DNA of 15,038 bases from Clostridia bacterium (GTDB lineage Bacteria > Bacillota > Clostridia > Christensenellales > Borkfalkiaceae), in contig JAGCIP010000022.1 of NCBI GenBank assembly GCA_017648525.1, forward strand, positions 1 to 15,038, read 5' to 3'. Positions 6,389-14,047 of this stretch are shown in pieces (position 1 is the first letter of the stretch; every line of letters begins with the position of its first letter). The notes below the pieces were generated by a model. It saw only the letters and a program-made list of their open reading frames with translations, was not told the DNA's origin and ran no database searches. Position numbers and translations under genes: made by a program.

Positions 6389-6424
6389 AAAAATCCCTAT
6401 GAGTACGACCATTTCGTGGTTTTT
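6389..6424 (-). repeat. Right copy of imperfect inverted repeat
   Basis: Inner block AAAAATCCCTATG (6389-6401) and outer block TTTCGTGGTTTTT (6412-6424), exact reverse complements of the two 13-bp blocks in the left copy. Within it, ACCA and TGGT can form a tiny hairpin followed by T residues. Confidence 0.65.
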
Positions 6425-6455
6425 ATTTGTTTGTTTTATAAAAAATTATAACGTC

Positions 6456-6722
6456 TTATAAGAATTTTTTGTAGCCTTGACCGTGTTTTACACAACGGGA
6501 AACACGGGATAAAGTTGCAGAAGAAATTTCTGTTTTTGCAATAATTTGTTCGTAAGTTTCGCCGTTTTTAAGCAGTTTTGCACTCACAACCCTTTGTGTC
6601 ATAGAATCTAGTTCTTTATAAGTGCAAAGGTCTTGAAAAAACAGTTCGCAATCTTCCCTTGTTTTAAGTTTTAATATTGCGTCGTAAAGGTCGGCGTAAT
6701 TGTTTTTGATATCGCCACTCAT
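6456..6722 (-). CDS. TrpR/YerC-family DNA-binding regulator
   Basis: An 88-residue helix-turn-helix protein of the YerC/YecD group in the TrpR superfamily. 'ADLYDAILKLKTREDCELFF' with 'DLCTYKELDSMTQRVVSAKLL' makes the N-terminal helices, and 'TYEQIIAKTEISSATLSRVSRC' the helix-turn-helix. An upstream GTG (6731) is possible, but it leaves only 2 nt after AAGGA. I prefer the ATG at 6722, one base after the stop codon of the ATPase gene. YerC genes are often found away from transporters. Here it is the last gene of an amino-acid transporter operon, and it may bind the palindromes in that operon's promoter (inference). No ligand is known from sequence. Confidence 0.88.
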   Translation of the reverse strand: MSGDIKNNYADLYDAILKLKTREDCELFFQDLCTYKELDSMTQRVVSAKLLKNGETYEQIIAKTEISSATLSRVSRCVKHGQGYKKFL

Positions 6723-6723
6723 A

Positions 6724-7524
6724 TTACTCACCGTCCTTGTTATTTACGCTTGATAAAAAGTGAATAAGTTTTTCAGATTTAGGGTTATCGAAAACGCTTT
6801 TTGCATCCCCTTCTTCTTCAATAACGCCGTCCGCCATAAACACAACCTTGTCTGAAACGTTTTTAGCAAAGCCCATTTCGTGAGTAACTATAATCATAGT
6901 CGTTCCTTCGTCTTTAAGGGCACGTATAACCTTTAATACTTCGCCCGTAAGTTCTGGGTCTAAGGCAGAAGTAGGCTCGTCAAAACACAAAATTTTGGGC
7001 TTTAACGCTAATGCACGGGCTATTGCTACACGCTGACATTGACCGCCCGAAAGTTCGCAAGGGTATGAGTTTGCTTTATCGGTTAGTCCTATCTTTTCTA
7101 AAAGTGCTTTTGCGTCGTTTTCAATATTCGTTTTTTCTTTTAAGTATTCTTCTTTTTGCTTTCTTTTATTGATTTTATCGTTCAATAAAAGTGTAGGAGC
7201 AAGGGTAATATTCCCCAAAACCGAATACTGCGGGAAAAGGTTAAAAGACTGAAAAACAAGCCCGAAATTCAAGCGTTTTTCCCTTAAAAGTGCGTCGCTA
7301 TCATTTTTAGAAAGGTCGTTAATCAAAGAAACGCCGTCCAAAATCATTTCGCCAGAGTTTGGTGTTTCTAAAAAATTGATGCAACGAAGTAAAGTAGTTT
7401 TTCCGCTACCTGAAGAGCCGATAATAGAAACCACTTGTCCCTTTTCTACTTGTAGGTCAATACCTTTCAAAACTTCGGTATTACCGAAAGATTTATTAAA
7501 ATTTTTAATTTCAAGATACGCCAT
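6724..7524 (-). CDS. Polar amino acid ABC transporter, ATP-binding protein
   Basis: Cytoplasmic ATPase that powers the importer formed with the two upstream genes, of the GlnQ/HisP type. Motifs: Walker A 'GSSGSGKTT' (36-44), the Q-loop region 'GLVFQSFNLFP' (88-98), signature 'LSGGQ' (158-162), Walker B 'ILCFDEP' (178-184), D-loop 'SALD' (186-189) and the switch histidine H215. It is 266 residues, slightly longer than the usual 240-250. The extra length comes from a charged stretch at about 113-137, between the Q-loop and signature motif. The gap to the permease is 7 nt, and the binding site (GGTGA) lies at the permease end. The exact amino acid cannot be read from the ATPase. Confidence 0.95.
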   Translation of the reverse strand: MAYLEIKNFNKSFGNTEVLKGIDLQVEKGQVVSIIGSSGSGKTTLLRCINFLETPNSGEMILDGVSLINDLSKNDSDALLREKRLNFGLVFQSFNLFPQYSVLGNITLAPTLLLNDKINKRKQKEEYLKEKTNIENDAKALLEKIGLTDKANSYPCELSGGQCQRVAIARALALKPKILCFDEPTSALDPELTGEVLKVIRALKDEGTTMIIVTHEMGFAKNVSDKVVFMADGVIEEEGDAKSVFDNPKSEKLIHFLSSVNNKDGE

Positions 7525-7531
7525 AATTCAC

Positions 7532-8239
7532 CTACGCCTTAAAGTAAGATAATTTCTTTTCCAAATACCCGAAAAGAAGTGTTAAAATACCGACGAAAAT
7601 CAAGTAGAAAACGCCCGAGTAGAATAACGGCCAAATAGCCTGTTGAGTGAATAGTTTTGCTTGCAAAATAATTTCTACGATACCTATTGAGTTAGAAAGA
7701 GCGGTGTCTTTAACGAGCGTGATGATTTCATTGCTCATAGGCGGAACGATACGCTTAATAACTTGCAAAAGAATAATTTTAGAAAAAATTTGTTTTTTAG
7801 TTAAACCTAAAACCATGCCCGCTTCGTGCTGACCCTTAGAAATAGATTCAATGCCACCACGGAAAATTTCAGAAAAATAGCAAGCGTAATTTATAGCAAA
7901 TGCGATTAAAACGGCAATAAATGCGCCTAAACCCGCACCGTTTTTACCAAACTGAACACCATATTCAAAATAGAAGAAAGTGTCTAATTTAGCCCAAAAA
8001 TTTGCTCCGTCTGCCGTGCGTACCAAAAAGTAGATTATAAAAATTTGCAACATCAAAGGAACGCCTCTAATAATCCAAACGAAAATCTTAAAGACGAACT
8101 TTAACGGCTTAAATTTACTCATTGTGCAAAAGGAAATTAAAAGTCCTAACGGTAGAGAAAGTATAAGCGTCAATATAAAAAGTAAGCAAGTAACGGCAAA
8201 GCCCCCGAGGAGGCTTTGCGTAACTTCGATAAAACTCAT
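7532..8239 (-). CDS. Polar amino acid ABC transporter, permease
   Basis: Membrane channel subunit of the HisM/GlnP type, 235 residues with about five hydrophobic segments, starting near 8-32 and ending near 205-225. The EAA loop that docks to the ATPase is clear: 'GGIESISKGQHEAGMVLGL' followed by 'IVPPMSNEIITLVKDTAL'. As only one permease gene is present, the channel is probably a homodimer. It follows the binding-protein gene by 16 nt, with an AAAGGA ribosome binding site. Confidence 0.95.
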   Translation of the reverse strand: MSFIEVTQSLLGGFAVTCLLFILTLILSLPLGLLISFCTMSKFKPLKFVFKIFVWIIRGVPLMLQIFIIYFLVRTADGANFWAKLDTFFYFEYGVQFGKNGAGLGAFIAVLIAFAINYACYFSEIFRGGIESISKGQHEAGMVLGLTKKQIFSKIILLQVIKRIVPPMSNEIITLVKDTALSNSIGIVEIILQAKLFTQQAIWPLFYSGVFYLIFVGILTLLFGYLEKKLSYFKA

Positions 8240-8255
8240 AATCGAAATCCTTTAA

Positions 8256-9074
8256 TTATTTTTGTGAAGAAAAGTCGGTAATAACCATAGTGCCAACGTT
8301 GTATTTGTTAGCAAGTTCTTGTAATTGACCGGTTTTAGCAAACGCTTCAAGCATAACGTTTACTTTTGCGGTAAGTTCGCTGTCAAGTTTAAAGCCGATT
8401 GCGTAATATTCAACGGGAATTTCAATACCGGTGTTAATTTCAAGATTAGAATATTCGGTTTGTGCGATAATGGTTTGAGCAAGAATAATATCAACGATAG
8501 CGTAATCTGCAGCGCCTTGGTTAAGTTTGGTAACTGCTTCCATTTGGTTGGTGCAACCAACTTTCATAAGGGTAACGTTTTTTGCATAAGAATCTGCTAA
8601 AGATTCACCGCCAGAACCGTTTTCAAAAGCAACAGACTTGTTTGCTAAATCACTTGCAGAAGTAATAGCAGGTGCGGTTTTGCTCTTTAAGATACATTGA
8701 GCGTTTTGCATATAGTTGTAAGAGAAGTCAACTAAAGTGTTTCTTGCCTTGCCGTCGTCTTCACCATTAGAAGTAAAGCCGTTCCAAATGCAATCGATAG
8801 TGCCTTCGTTAAGTTCAACGTACTTGTTGCTCCATTCGATAAGTTTAAATCTTACGTCATAGCCAAGCGCATTGAAAACCATAAGTGAAAGTTCGGTGTC
8901 AAAACCCATAAATACGTTGTCTTCGGTGTAGTTCATAGGTGCATAGTCGGTGTAGCCAACGGTAATGGTTTTAGTGGTTACGTCAACCGTGCTTGCCTTG
9001 TTACAAGCGGTTAAGCCGAATACTGCCGTAACTGCTAAAACTGCGGTTACTAATAAGGTTAAAAGTTTCTTCAT
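8256..9074 (-). CDS. Amino acid ABC transporter substrate-binding lipoprotein
   Basis: Extracellular receptor, 272 residues, of the family-3 solute-binding proteins. The signal peptide (1-23) has a lipobox LTAC with C24 as the expected lipid-modified residue. The mature part has the family pattern 'ITVGYTDYAPMNY', 'FMGFDTELSLMVF', 'WNGFTSN', 'LVDFSYNY' and later 'EIPVEYYAIGF'. It is the first gene of the operon and has a GGAGA ribosome binding site 9 nt upstream of the ATG. The ligand is most likely an amino acid, but which one (for example Gln, Arg or cystine) cannot be told. Expression is probably controlled at the twin palindromes in the promoter. Confidence 0.95.
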   Translation of the reverse strand: MKKLLTLLVTAVLAVTAVFGLTACNKASTVDVTTKTITVGYTDYAPMNYTEDNVFMGFDTELSLMVFNALGYDVRFKLIEWSNKYVELNEGTIDCIWNGFTSNGEDDGKARNTLVDFSYNYMQNAQCILKSKTAPAITSASDLANKSVAFENGSGGESLADSYAKNVTLMKVGCTNQMEAVTKLNQGAADYAIVDIILAQTIIAQTEYSNLEINTGIEIPVEYYAIGFKLDSELTAKVNVMLEAFAKTGQLQELANKYNVGTMVITDFSSQK

Positions 9075-9109
9075 AGTTTTTTATCTCCTAAAAAATATTT
9101 TATTTCTTA

Positions 9110-9125
9110 CTTTATCACGATAAAG
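9110..9125. promoter_or_regulatory. Operator copy 1 (downstream of transcription start)
   Basis: CTTTATCACGATAAAG, with perfect 7-bp arms around a 2-nt centre. On the minus strand it lies at about +10 to +25 relative to the predicted start of the transporter operon. It is identical to the copy at 9147-9162, with 37 bp between centres. Confidence 0.8.
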
Positions 9126-9140
9126 TGTTAAAGCATATGT

Positions 9141-9169
9141 ATTATACTTTATCACGATAAAGAAGTAAA
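9141..9169 (-). promoter_or_regulatory. Promoter of the amino acid transporter operon
   Basis: Minus strand: -35 TTTACT (9164-9169), a 17-bp spacer and -10 TATAAT (9141-9146, perfect). The predicted start is near 9134. The spacer is occupied almost exactly by one operator palindrome, and a second lies just after the start, so repression by blocking polymerase is the likely mode. Confidence 0.75.
9147..9162. promoter_or_regulatory. Operator copy 2 (within -35/-10 spacer)
   Basis: Second identical CTTTATCACGATAAAG, filling 16 of the 17 spacer bases between -35 and -10. Identity of two 16-bp palindromes 37 bp apart makes chance very unlikely. The binding protein is not proven; the TrpR/YerC-family protein ending the operon is the nearest candidate. 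Confidence 0.8.
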
Positions 9170-9210
9170 GTGTTTTTCACTACTTTTTTAAAAAATTTAT
9201 AAAAAAATTA

Positions 9211-9234
9211 AAGACCGCAAAAAAAGGCGGTCTT
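9211..9234 (-). terminator. Rho-independent terminator after the 9283-10308 gene
   Basis: AAGACCGC (9211-9218) pairs perfectly with GCGGTCTT (9227-9234) around an 8-nt loop. Read on the minus strand it is followed by a T-rich run. It lies about 50 nt past the stop codon of the propeller-like gene and upstream of the transporter promoter, so it insulates the two units. Confidence 0.85.
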
Positions 9235-9282
9235 ATATGCGATTTATAAGCAATTTTATATCTTATATATTATATATAATGA

Positions 9283-10308
9283 TTATTTTAATTTATCAAG
9301 GTCGGTAGAATAAAGCCAATTTGCGCCGGTAATTTTTCCAAAGAAGTGTTTGTTAGACGCAGATTCGTTTAGAACGAGCATTTTACTGCCCACGAAAATA
9401 AGTTCTTCACTCATAGGGGGAAGTTTATATTCGTGCATAAAAGAAGTGCTGTCTAACGAATAAAGGGGTATATCTTCGCCAAGGACGGATATATCTTTTT
9501 CTTTAACGAGTGCGCTCTTATCGTAAACAGGCACGTGAGAGAAAGACAAACCCCAAGAGATTGAAAGATAAACTTTATCGTTTTTAACGGTTAAACCTTG
9601 AACTTGGTTGGGAAGTGAATAAGCCTTAACGGGGTTTGTTTCAATGCCCAACGAGTTAGAAGTCGTGGAATAATATTCTAACGCAAGCGCTTGGTTATAA
9701 TCGCCCGCCTTAGTGGTTATCTTGTGAGATGCAGGGGTATCGTTAGATTTAGCACGGTAAAATTCGCCAACGATAATTTTTCCGTCGGCAACGGTAACGA
9801 AAGCGGGTTTAATATAGTCGTTTTCGGCAATTTTGGTTGGGAAAGTGCCAAGGCATTCTATTTTAGCACCGTTTTCGGCGTTTTTAACGGCAACGTAAGA
9901 GTAGACGTAAAGACAACAATCTTCTCCGCCCGCAACGTAAAGGTAATTGCCCTTAACTGCAAGACCGCCACTATGCCCGATATAATCAGAGCCGTCCTTT
10001 TTTAAAAGGGTAACTCTTTTAACAATTTCACCCGTCTTTGTGGTAACGTAAACGGGAGATGCCGTGTTATTAGAAGTATAGCCGGAAAAAAGGTAGTTTT
10101 GAGCGGTGTCGTCGTAATGTATGCCTTGTGGAACGAAACCGTCTTTAATACCTGGGATTTCAAACTCCTTTTTGCTTGCACCGTAATAAGCGCCAACGGG
10201 TAAACGCATAACTCCGATAAAACCGACGCACAATGCACTCAACCCCAAAAGCACGCTTAAAACGATAATGGTAATTTTCTTTAATAATTTAATGTTTTTT
10301 GCTCTCAT
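9283..10308 (-). CDS. Membrane-anchored extracytoplasmic propeller-like protein, function unknown
   Basis: Not recognised as a named family. It is 341 residues. A basic N-terminus and one hydrophobic segment (about 12-34) should anchor it in the membrane with the rest outside. The outer part is rich in short strands with repeating 'GGLAVKGNYLYVAGG', 'FVTVADGKIIVGEFY' and 'GLTVKNDKVYLSISWG' phrases, the spacing expected of a beta-propeller. A conserved-looking 'GFVPQGIHYDD' follows the anchor. No catalytic signature was seen. The gene is alone, with its own promoter and terminator. The ATG lies only a few bases from the predicted start of transcription and has no ribosome binding site. Confidence 0.75.
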   Translation of the reverse strand: MRAKNIKLLKKITIIVLSVLLGLSALCVGFIGVMRLPVGAYYGASKKEFEIPGIKDGFVPQGIHYDDTAQNYLFSGYTSNNTASPVYVTTKTGEIVKRVTLLKKDGSDYIGHSGGLAVKGNYLYVAGGEDCCLYVYSYVAVKNAENGAKIECLGTFPTKIAENDYIKPAFVTVADGKIIVGEFYRAKSNDTPASHKITTKAGDYNQALALEYYSTTSNSLGIETNPVKAYSLPNQVQGLTVKNDKVYLSISWGLSFSHVPVYDKSALVKEKDISVLGEDIPLYSLDSTSFMHEYKLPPMSEELIFVGSKMLVLNESASNKHFFGKITGANWLYSTDLDKLK

Positions 10309-10317
10309 AATATATAC

Positions 10318-10346
10318 ATTATATTATATAATTTGAAATTTAACAA
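10318..10346 (-). promoter_or_regulatory. Promoter of the propeller-like gene, nearly leaderless
   Basis: Minus strand: -35 TTGTTA (10341-10346), a 17-bp spacer and -10 TATAAT (10318-10323, perfect). Nine bases separate the -10 from the ATG, so the 5' leader should be about 0-3 nt. The -35 hexamer is the same as the one used by rsmG. Confidence 0.65.
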
Positions 10347-10366
10347 GCAAAAATATACAAATAAAA

Positions 10367-10398
10367 AAATTGCGGGGCGATAAGCGCACCCGCAATTT
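10367..10398 (-). terminator. Rho-independent terminator of nifJ
   Basis: Perfect 10-bp stem (10367-10376 with 10389-10398, GC-rich inner half) around a 12-nt loop that can itself add three pairs. On the minus strand it continues into a T-run. It begins about 29 nt after the nifJ stop codon. Confidence 0.9.
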
Positions 10399-10426
10399 GT
10401 CTTTATTTGGTTTTTACTCTTTACGA

Positions 10427-13400
10427 TTAGTCGTTTTTAGCAAGATTTTTGTAAGATGCTAATCTATCTTTACTGTCTTTTTCGGTCTTTTCAAAGAGTT
10501 GTTCAGCAAGTTCAGGACGTGCTTTCATAAGTGATGCGTATCTGGTTTCGCCAAGCAAGAACGCTTTGTAATCGCCAGTCGGTTCTTTAGAATCGAGAGT
10601 AAAGGGATTTTTGCCTTCTTCTACTGCGGGGTTGTAACGGTAAAGTTGCCAGTAACCGCAATCAACTGCTTTCTTTTCTTCGTCTTGCGACTTCATCATA
10701 TTGATACCGTGGTTAATACAAGGTGCATAACAGATGATGAGTGACGGACCGTCGTATTTTTCTGCTTCAATAAGAGCGTTCAAGAGTTGTTGCTTGTTAG
10801 AGCCCATTGAGCATTGTGCAACGTAAACGTAGCCGTAACTCATAGCCATCATACCAAGGTCTTTTTTCTTAACTCTCTTACCAGCAGCGGCAAATTTAGC
10901 GATAGAGCCGGTAGGCGTTGCCTTACTTGCTTGTCCACCCGTGTTAGAGTAAACTTCGGTATCTAATACTAAGATATTAACGTTTTCACCGCTTGCAAGA
11001 ACGTGGTCAAGACCACCGTAACCGATATCGTAAGCCCAACCGTCGCCACCGAAAATCCAGATTGACGGTTTAACCAAGCAGTCAAGGTTGCCTTTAATAT
11101 AGTCAAGACCTTCTGCCGTTTCGGTTTTGAGTGCTTCTTTAACCATTTCAGCGGCAACTTTAGATTTTTCAGCGTCGTCTTTGTCGCTAAGCCAAGCAGA
11201 GAACGCTGCGTTAGTCTTTTCGTTTACGCTGTCGAAAGTAGCACGCATATCTTCTTCGATTTTAGCACGACGAGCAGAAACTGCTAAGTTCATACCATAA
11301 CCGAATTCAGCGTTATCTTCAAATAAACTGTTTGCCCAAGCAGGTCCTTTGCCTTCTTTGTTAGTGGTGTAAGGACAGGTGGGGGCAGAGCCACCGTAAA
11401 TAGAAGAACAACCCGTTGCGTTTGCAACTATCATTCTGTCGCCGAAAAGTTGGGTTACAACCTTAACGTAAGGAGTTTCGCCACAACCTGCGCAAGCGCC
11501 TGAGAATTCGAACAACGGTTTGTTGAATTGACTACCTTTTACGGTAGAGGGTTTGCAACCGGGGCAAGCAGATACGTTAACTTCGGGTAAGTTTTCGCTA
11601 TATTCGTAGTTTACGGTTTCTTCGTTTGCTATTGTGCCGAAAGGTACCATTGTGAGTGCCTTTTCTTTTGCAGGGCAAATGTCAGCACAAACGCCACAAC
11701 CCATACAGTCGAGCGGAGAAACTTGAATTCTGTATTCGTAACCTTTGTTGCCTGTCATAGCCTTGGTAACGAAAGATGCAGGTTTATCTGCGCCTTCTGC
11801 AACTACCGCAGGTCTAATACAAGCGTGCGGACATACGAACGCACATTGGTTACATTGAATACACTTAGTAGCATCCCACTTAGGAACGTTAACTGCAACG
11901 CCACGTTTTTCGTACTTAGTAGTACCCGTGGGAACGGTGCCGTCCGGTTCAAATGCAGAAGACGGAAGTTTGTCGCCTTCAAGAACAAGAATAGGATGAA
12001 CGATATCTTTGAAATACTTGTTGTCAGCAACTTCTGCCATAGGAGCGCCGTCTTTAGCGTCTTTCCAAGATGCGGGAACTTCAATCTTAATAAGGTTTGC
12101 TTCTGCAGAATCGATTGCGTTGTAGTTCATTTGAACGATAGCGTCGCCTTTTTTAGCGAAAGACTTATAAGCCATCTTCTTCATATATTCAACAGCGTCT
12201 GCGTAAGGAATAATGTTTGCAACCTTAAAGAAAGCAGATTGTAAGATGGTGTTAGTTCTACCACGGAGACCAAGTTCAGCAGCAATCTTAATAGCGTCTA
12301 TAACGTAAAGGTTAATATTCTTTTTAGCGATATCTTGTTTAACTGATGCGGGGAGTACTTCTTCTAATTCACTAGCCGTTTTAGCAGAAGTGTTGAAAAG
12401 GAAAGTACCGTTTTCCTTAATGTCGCCCGTCATATTGTAACGAGTAATGTAAGACGGGTTAGAGCATTGAACGAAGTCCGCAGCGTCGATTAAATATGCA
12501 GATTGAATAGGCGTGTCGCCGAAACGCAAGTGAGAAACGGTTATACCGCCCGACTTTTTAGAGTCGTAGAAGAAATAACCTTGAACGTACTTGTCGGTGT
12601 GGTCGCCGATAATCTTAATAGAGTTCTTGTTTGCGCCAACCGTACCGTCAGAGCCTAAACCCCAGAACTTACAAGAAATAGTTCCAGCGGGAGCAGCGTC
12701 GTACTTTTCGCTAAAGTCAAGCGAAGTGTTGGTCAAATCGTCGTAAATACCAACGGTGAAGTGGTTCTTAGGTTCAGCCTGTTCAAGATTTTTATAAACA
12801 GAGTAAATCATTGACGGATTGAATTCTTTGCTACCTAAACCGTATCTACCGCCAACAACCTTGATGTCGGTCATGCCTTTTTCAAGGAGCGCAGAACATA
12901 CGTCGAGATATAAAGGTTCACCAAGAGAGCCTGCTTCTTTAGTTCTATCGAGAACTGCAATCTTTTTAACGGTTTTGGGAAGTGCGTTTACGAAATAATC
13001 GATAGCGAACGGACGATAAAGTCTAACTTTAAGCAAGCCAACCTTATGACCTTCTGCGTTCATCTTGTTGATGGTTTCTTCAACAGCGTCTGCACCGCTA
13101 CCCATTAAAACAACAACGTTTTCAGCATCAGGTGCGCCAACGTAGTCGAACAAGTGATAGTTTCTGCCGGTAAGTTTGTTTACCTTGTCCATCATTTCTT
13201 GAACGATTGCGGGGGTTGCGTTGTAGTATTTGTTTGCGGTTTCTCTGTTTTGGAAGTAGATGTCCGAGTTTTGTGCAGTACCCTTTTGAACGGGGTGTTC
13301 AGGGTTAAGTGCACGTGCACGGAAATCTTCAATGTCTTTCATATCAACGAGTTCTTTCATTTCTTCGTAGTCAATAGCGTCAATCTTGCTTACTTCGTGG

Positions 13401-13924
13401 CTGGTTCTAAAACCGTCGAAGAAATGCAAGAAAGGAACTTTTGCCTTTAAGGTTGAAAGGTGAGAAACGAGAGCAAGGTCCATAACTTCTTGTACAGAGT
13501 TGCTTGCTATCATTGCAAAACCCGTTTGACGGCAAGCCATAACGTCTGCGTGGTCGCCGAAAATGTTAAGTGCGTGTGCTGCTAATGCTCTTGCGCTTAC
13601 GTGGATAACCGTGGGGAGAAGTTCGCCCGCGATTTTATACATATTCGGAATCATAAGGAGCAAGCCTTGGCTTGCGGTGTAAGTAGTGGTGAGTGCGCCT
13701 GCTACGAGTGAGCCGTGTACAGCACCTGCCGCACCTGCCTCTGATTGCATTTCTGCAATGCGGAGTTTTTGACCGAACATGTTAACTCTGCCATTAGCCG
13801 CCCATTCGTCGGCAACTTCTGCCATAGGAGAAGACGGGGTTATCGGGAAGATAGCCGCTACTTCCGAGAAGGCGTAGGCTACGTGGCTGGCGGCGGTATT
13901 GCCGTCAATAGTCATTTTCTTCAT
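10427..13924 (-). CDS. nifJ: Pyruvate:ferredoxin (flavodoxin) oxidoreductase
   Basis: Cytoplasmic iron-sulfur enzyme that converts pyruvate and CoA to acetyl-CoA and CO2 and reduces ferredoxin; central to anaerobic metabolism. It is a single-chain, 1165-residue form with all domains in usual order. 'PITPSSP' (27-33) lies in the pyruvate-binding N-terminal domain. Two 4Fe-4S sets follow, C688/C691/C694/C698 and C740/C743/C746/C750. The proximal cluster ligands are C811, C814, C839 and C1069. Thiamine diphosphate binds at GDG (960-962) with 'YSNTGGQ' downstream. An additional CPGC pair (C787, C790) lies just before 'STVKGSQF'. The ATG has GGAGG 8 nt upstream. It is transcribed alone from the promoter at 13970-13998 and ends at a strong terminator. 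Confidence 0.98.
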   Translation of the reverse strand: MKKMTIDGNTAASHVAYAFSEVAAIFPITPSSPMAEVADEWAANGRVNMFGQKLRIAEMQSEAGAAGAVHGSLVAGALTTTYTASQGLLLMIPNMYKIAGELLPTVIHVSARALAAHALNIFGDHADVMACRQTGFAMIASNSVQEVMDLALVSHLSTLKAKVPFLHFFDGFRTSHEVSKIDAIDYEEMKELVDMKDIEDFRARALNPEHPVQKGTAQNSDIYFQNRETANKYYNATPAIVQEMMDKVNKLTGRNYHLFDYVGAPDAENVVVLMGSGADAVEETINKMNAEGHKVGLLKVRLYRPFAIDYFVNALPKTVKKIAVLDRTKEAGSLGEPLYLDVCSALLEKGMTDIKVVGGRYGLGSKEFNPSMIYSVYKNLEQAEPKNHFTVGIYDDLTNTSLDFSEKYDAAPAGTISCKFWGLGSDGTVGANKNSIKIIGDHTDKYVQGYFFYDSKKSGGITVSHLRFGDTPIQSAYLIDAADFVQCSNPSYITRYNMTGDIKENGTFLFNTSAKTASELEEVLPASVKQDIAKKNINLYVIDAIKIAAELGLRGRTNTILQSAFFKVANIIPYADAVEYMKKMAYKSFAKKGDAIVQMNYNAIDSAEANLIKIEVPASWKDAKDGAPMAEVADNKYFKDIVHPILVLEGDKLPSSAFEPDGTVPTGTTKYEKRGVAVNVPKWDATKCIQCNQCAFVCPHACIRPAVVAEGADKPASFVTKAMTGNKGYEYRIQVSPLDCMGCGVCADICPAKEKALTMVPFGTIANEETVNYEYSENLPEVNVSACPGCKPSTVKGSQFNKPLFEFSGACAGCGETPYVKVVTQLFGDRMIVANATGCSSIYGGSAPTCPYTTNKEGKGPAWANSLFEDNAEFGYGMNLAVSARRAKIEEDMRATFDSVNEKTNAAFSAWLSDKDDAEKSKVAAEMVKEALKTETAEGLDYIKGNLDCLVKPSIWIFGGDGWAYDIGYGGLDHVLASGENVNILVLDTEVYSNTGGQASKATPTGSIAKFAAAGKRVKKKDLGMMAMSYGYVYVAQCSMGSNKQQLLNALIEAEKYDGPSLIICYAPCINHGINMMKSQDEEKKAVDCGYWQLYRYNPAVEEGKNPFTLDSKEPTGDYKAFLLGETRYASLMKARPELAEQLFEKTEKDSKDRLASYKNLAKND

Positions 13925-13969
13925 TTATTATTCCTCCAGTGAGATTATAATGTTTTTTTCACAACGAAT

Positions 13970-13998
13970 ATTATACACTTCGCCCGTCGTTAAGTCAA
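13970..13998 (-). promoter_or_regulatory. Promoter of nifJ
   Basis: Minus strand: -35 TTGACT (13993-13998), a 17-bp spacer and -10 TATAAT (13970-13975, perfect). The predicted start is near 13963, giving a leader of about 39 nt that carries the GGAGG site. This is one of the strongest promoters in the window, as expected for a central metabolic gene. Confidence 0.8.
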
Positions 13999-14047
13999 TA
14001 GTTTTTTGTTTTTTCTCTTATAATAATTTTATTATATTTATTATAAC

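Noticed and set aside
5628..6443. TATAAAAA on both outer sides of the inverted repeats as a possible target-site duplication
   Set aside because: It is short, AT-only, at unequal distances from the repeat ends, and overlaps the stop codon of the SLOG gene, so chance is the simpler explanation.
6723..6731. GTG start at 6731 for the YerC-family gene
   Set aside because: It would lie only 2 nt after AAGGA; the ATG at 6722 is a stronger codon with workable spacing.
9075..9109. Riboswitch or T-box leader ahead of the transporter operon
   Set aside because: The predicted leader is only about 60 nt and holds an operator palindrome; there is no T-box motif or terminator hairpin.
11723..12244. Long open frame antisense to nifJ
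   Set aside because: It is fully inside the conserved PFOR coding region and its cysteine- and arginine-rich product is what reverse translation of that gene would give.
13957..13964. TTGTGAAA (minus strand) just after the nifJ -10, like half a Rex operator
   Set aside because: The matching second half is missing, so redox control by Rex cannot be supported.
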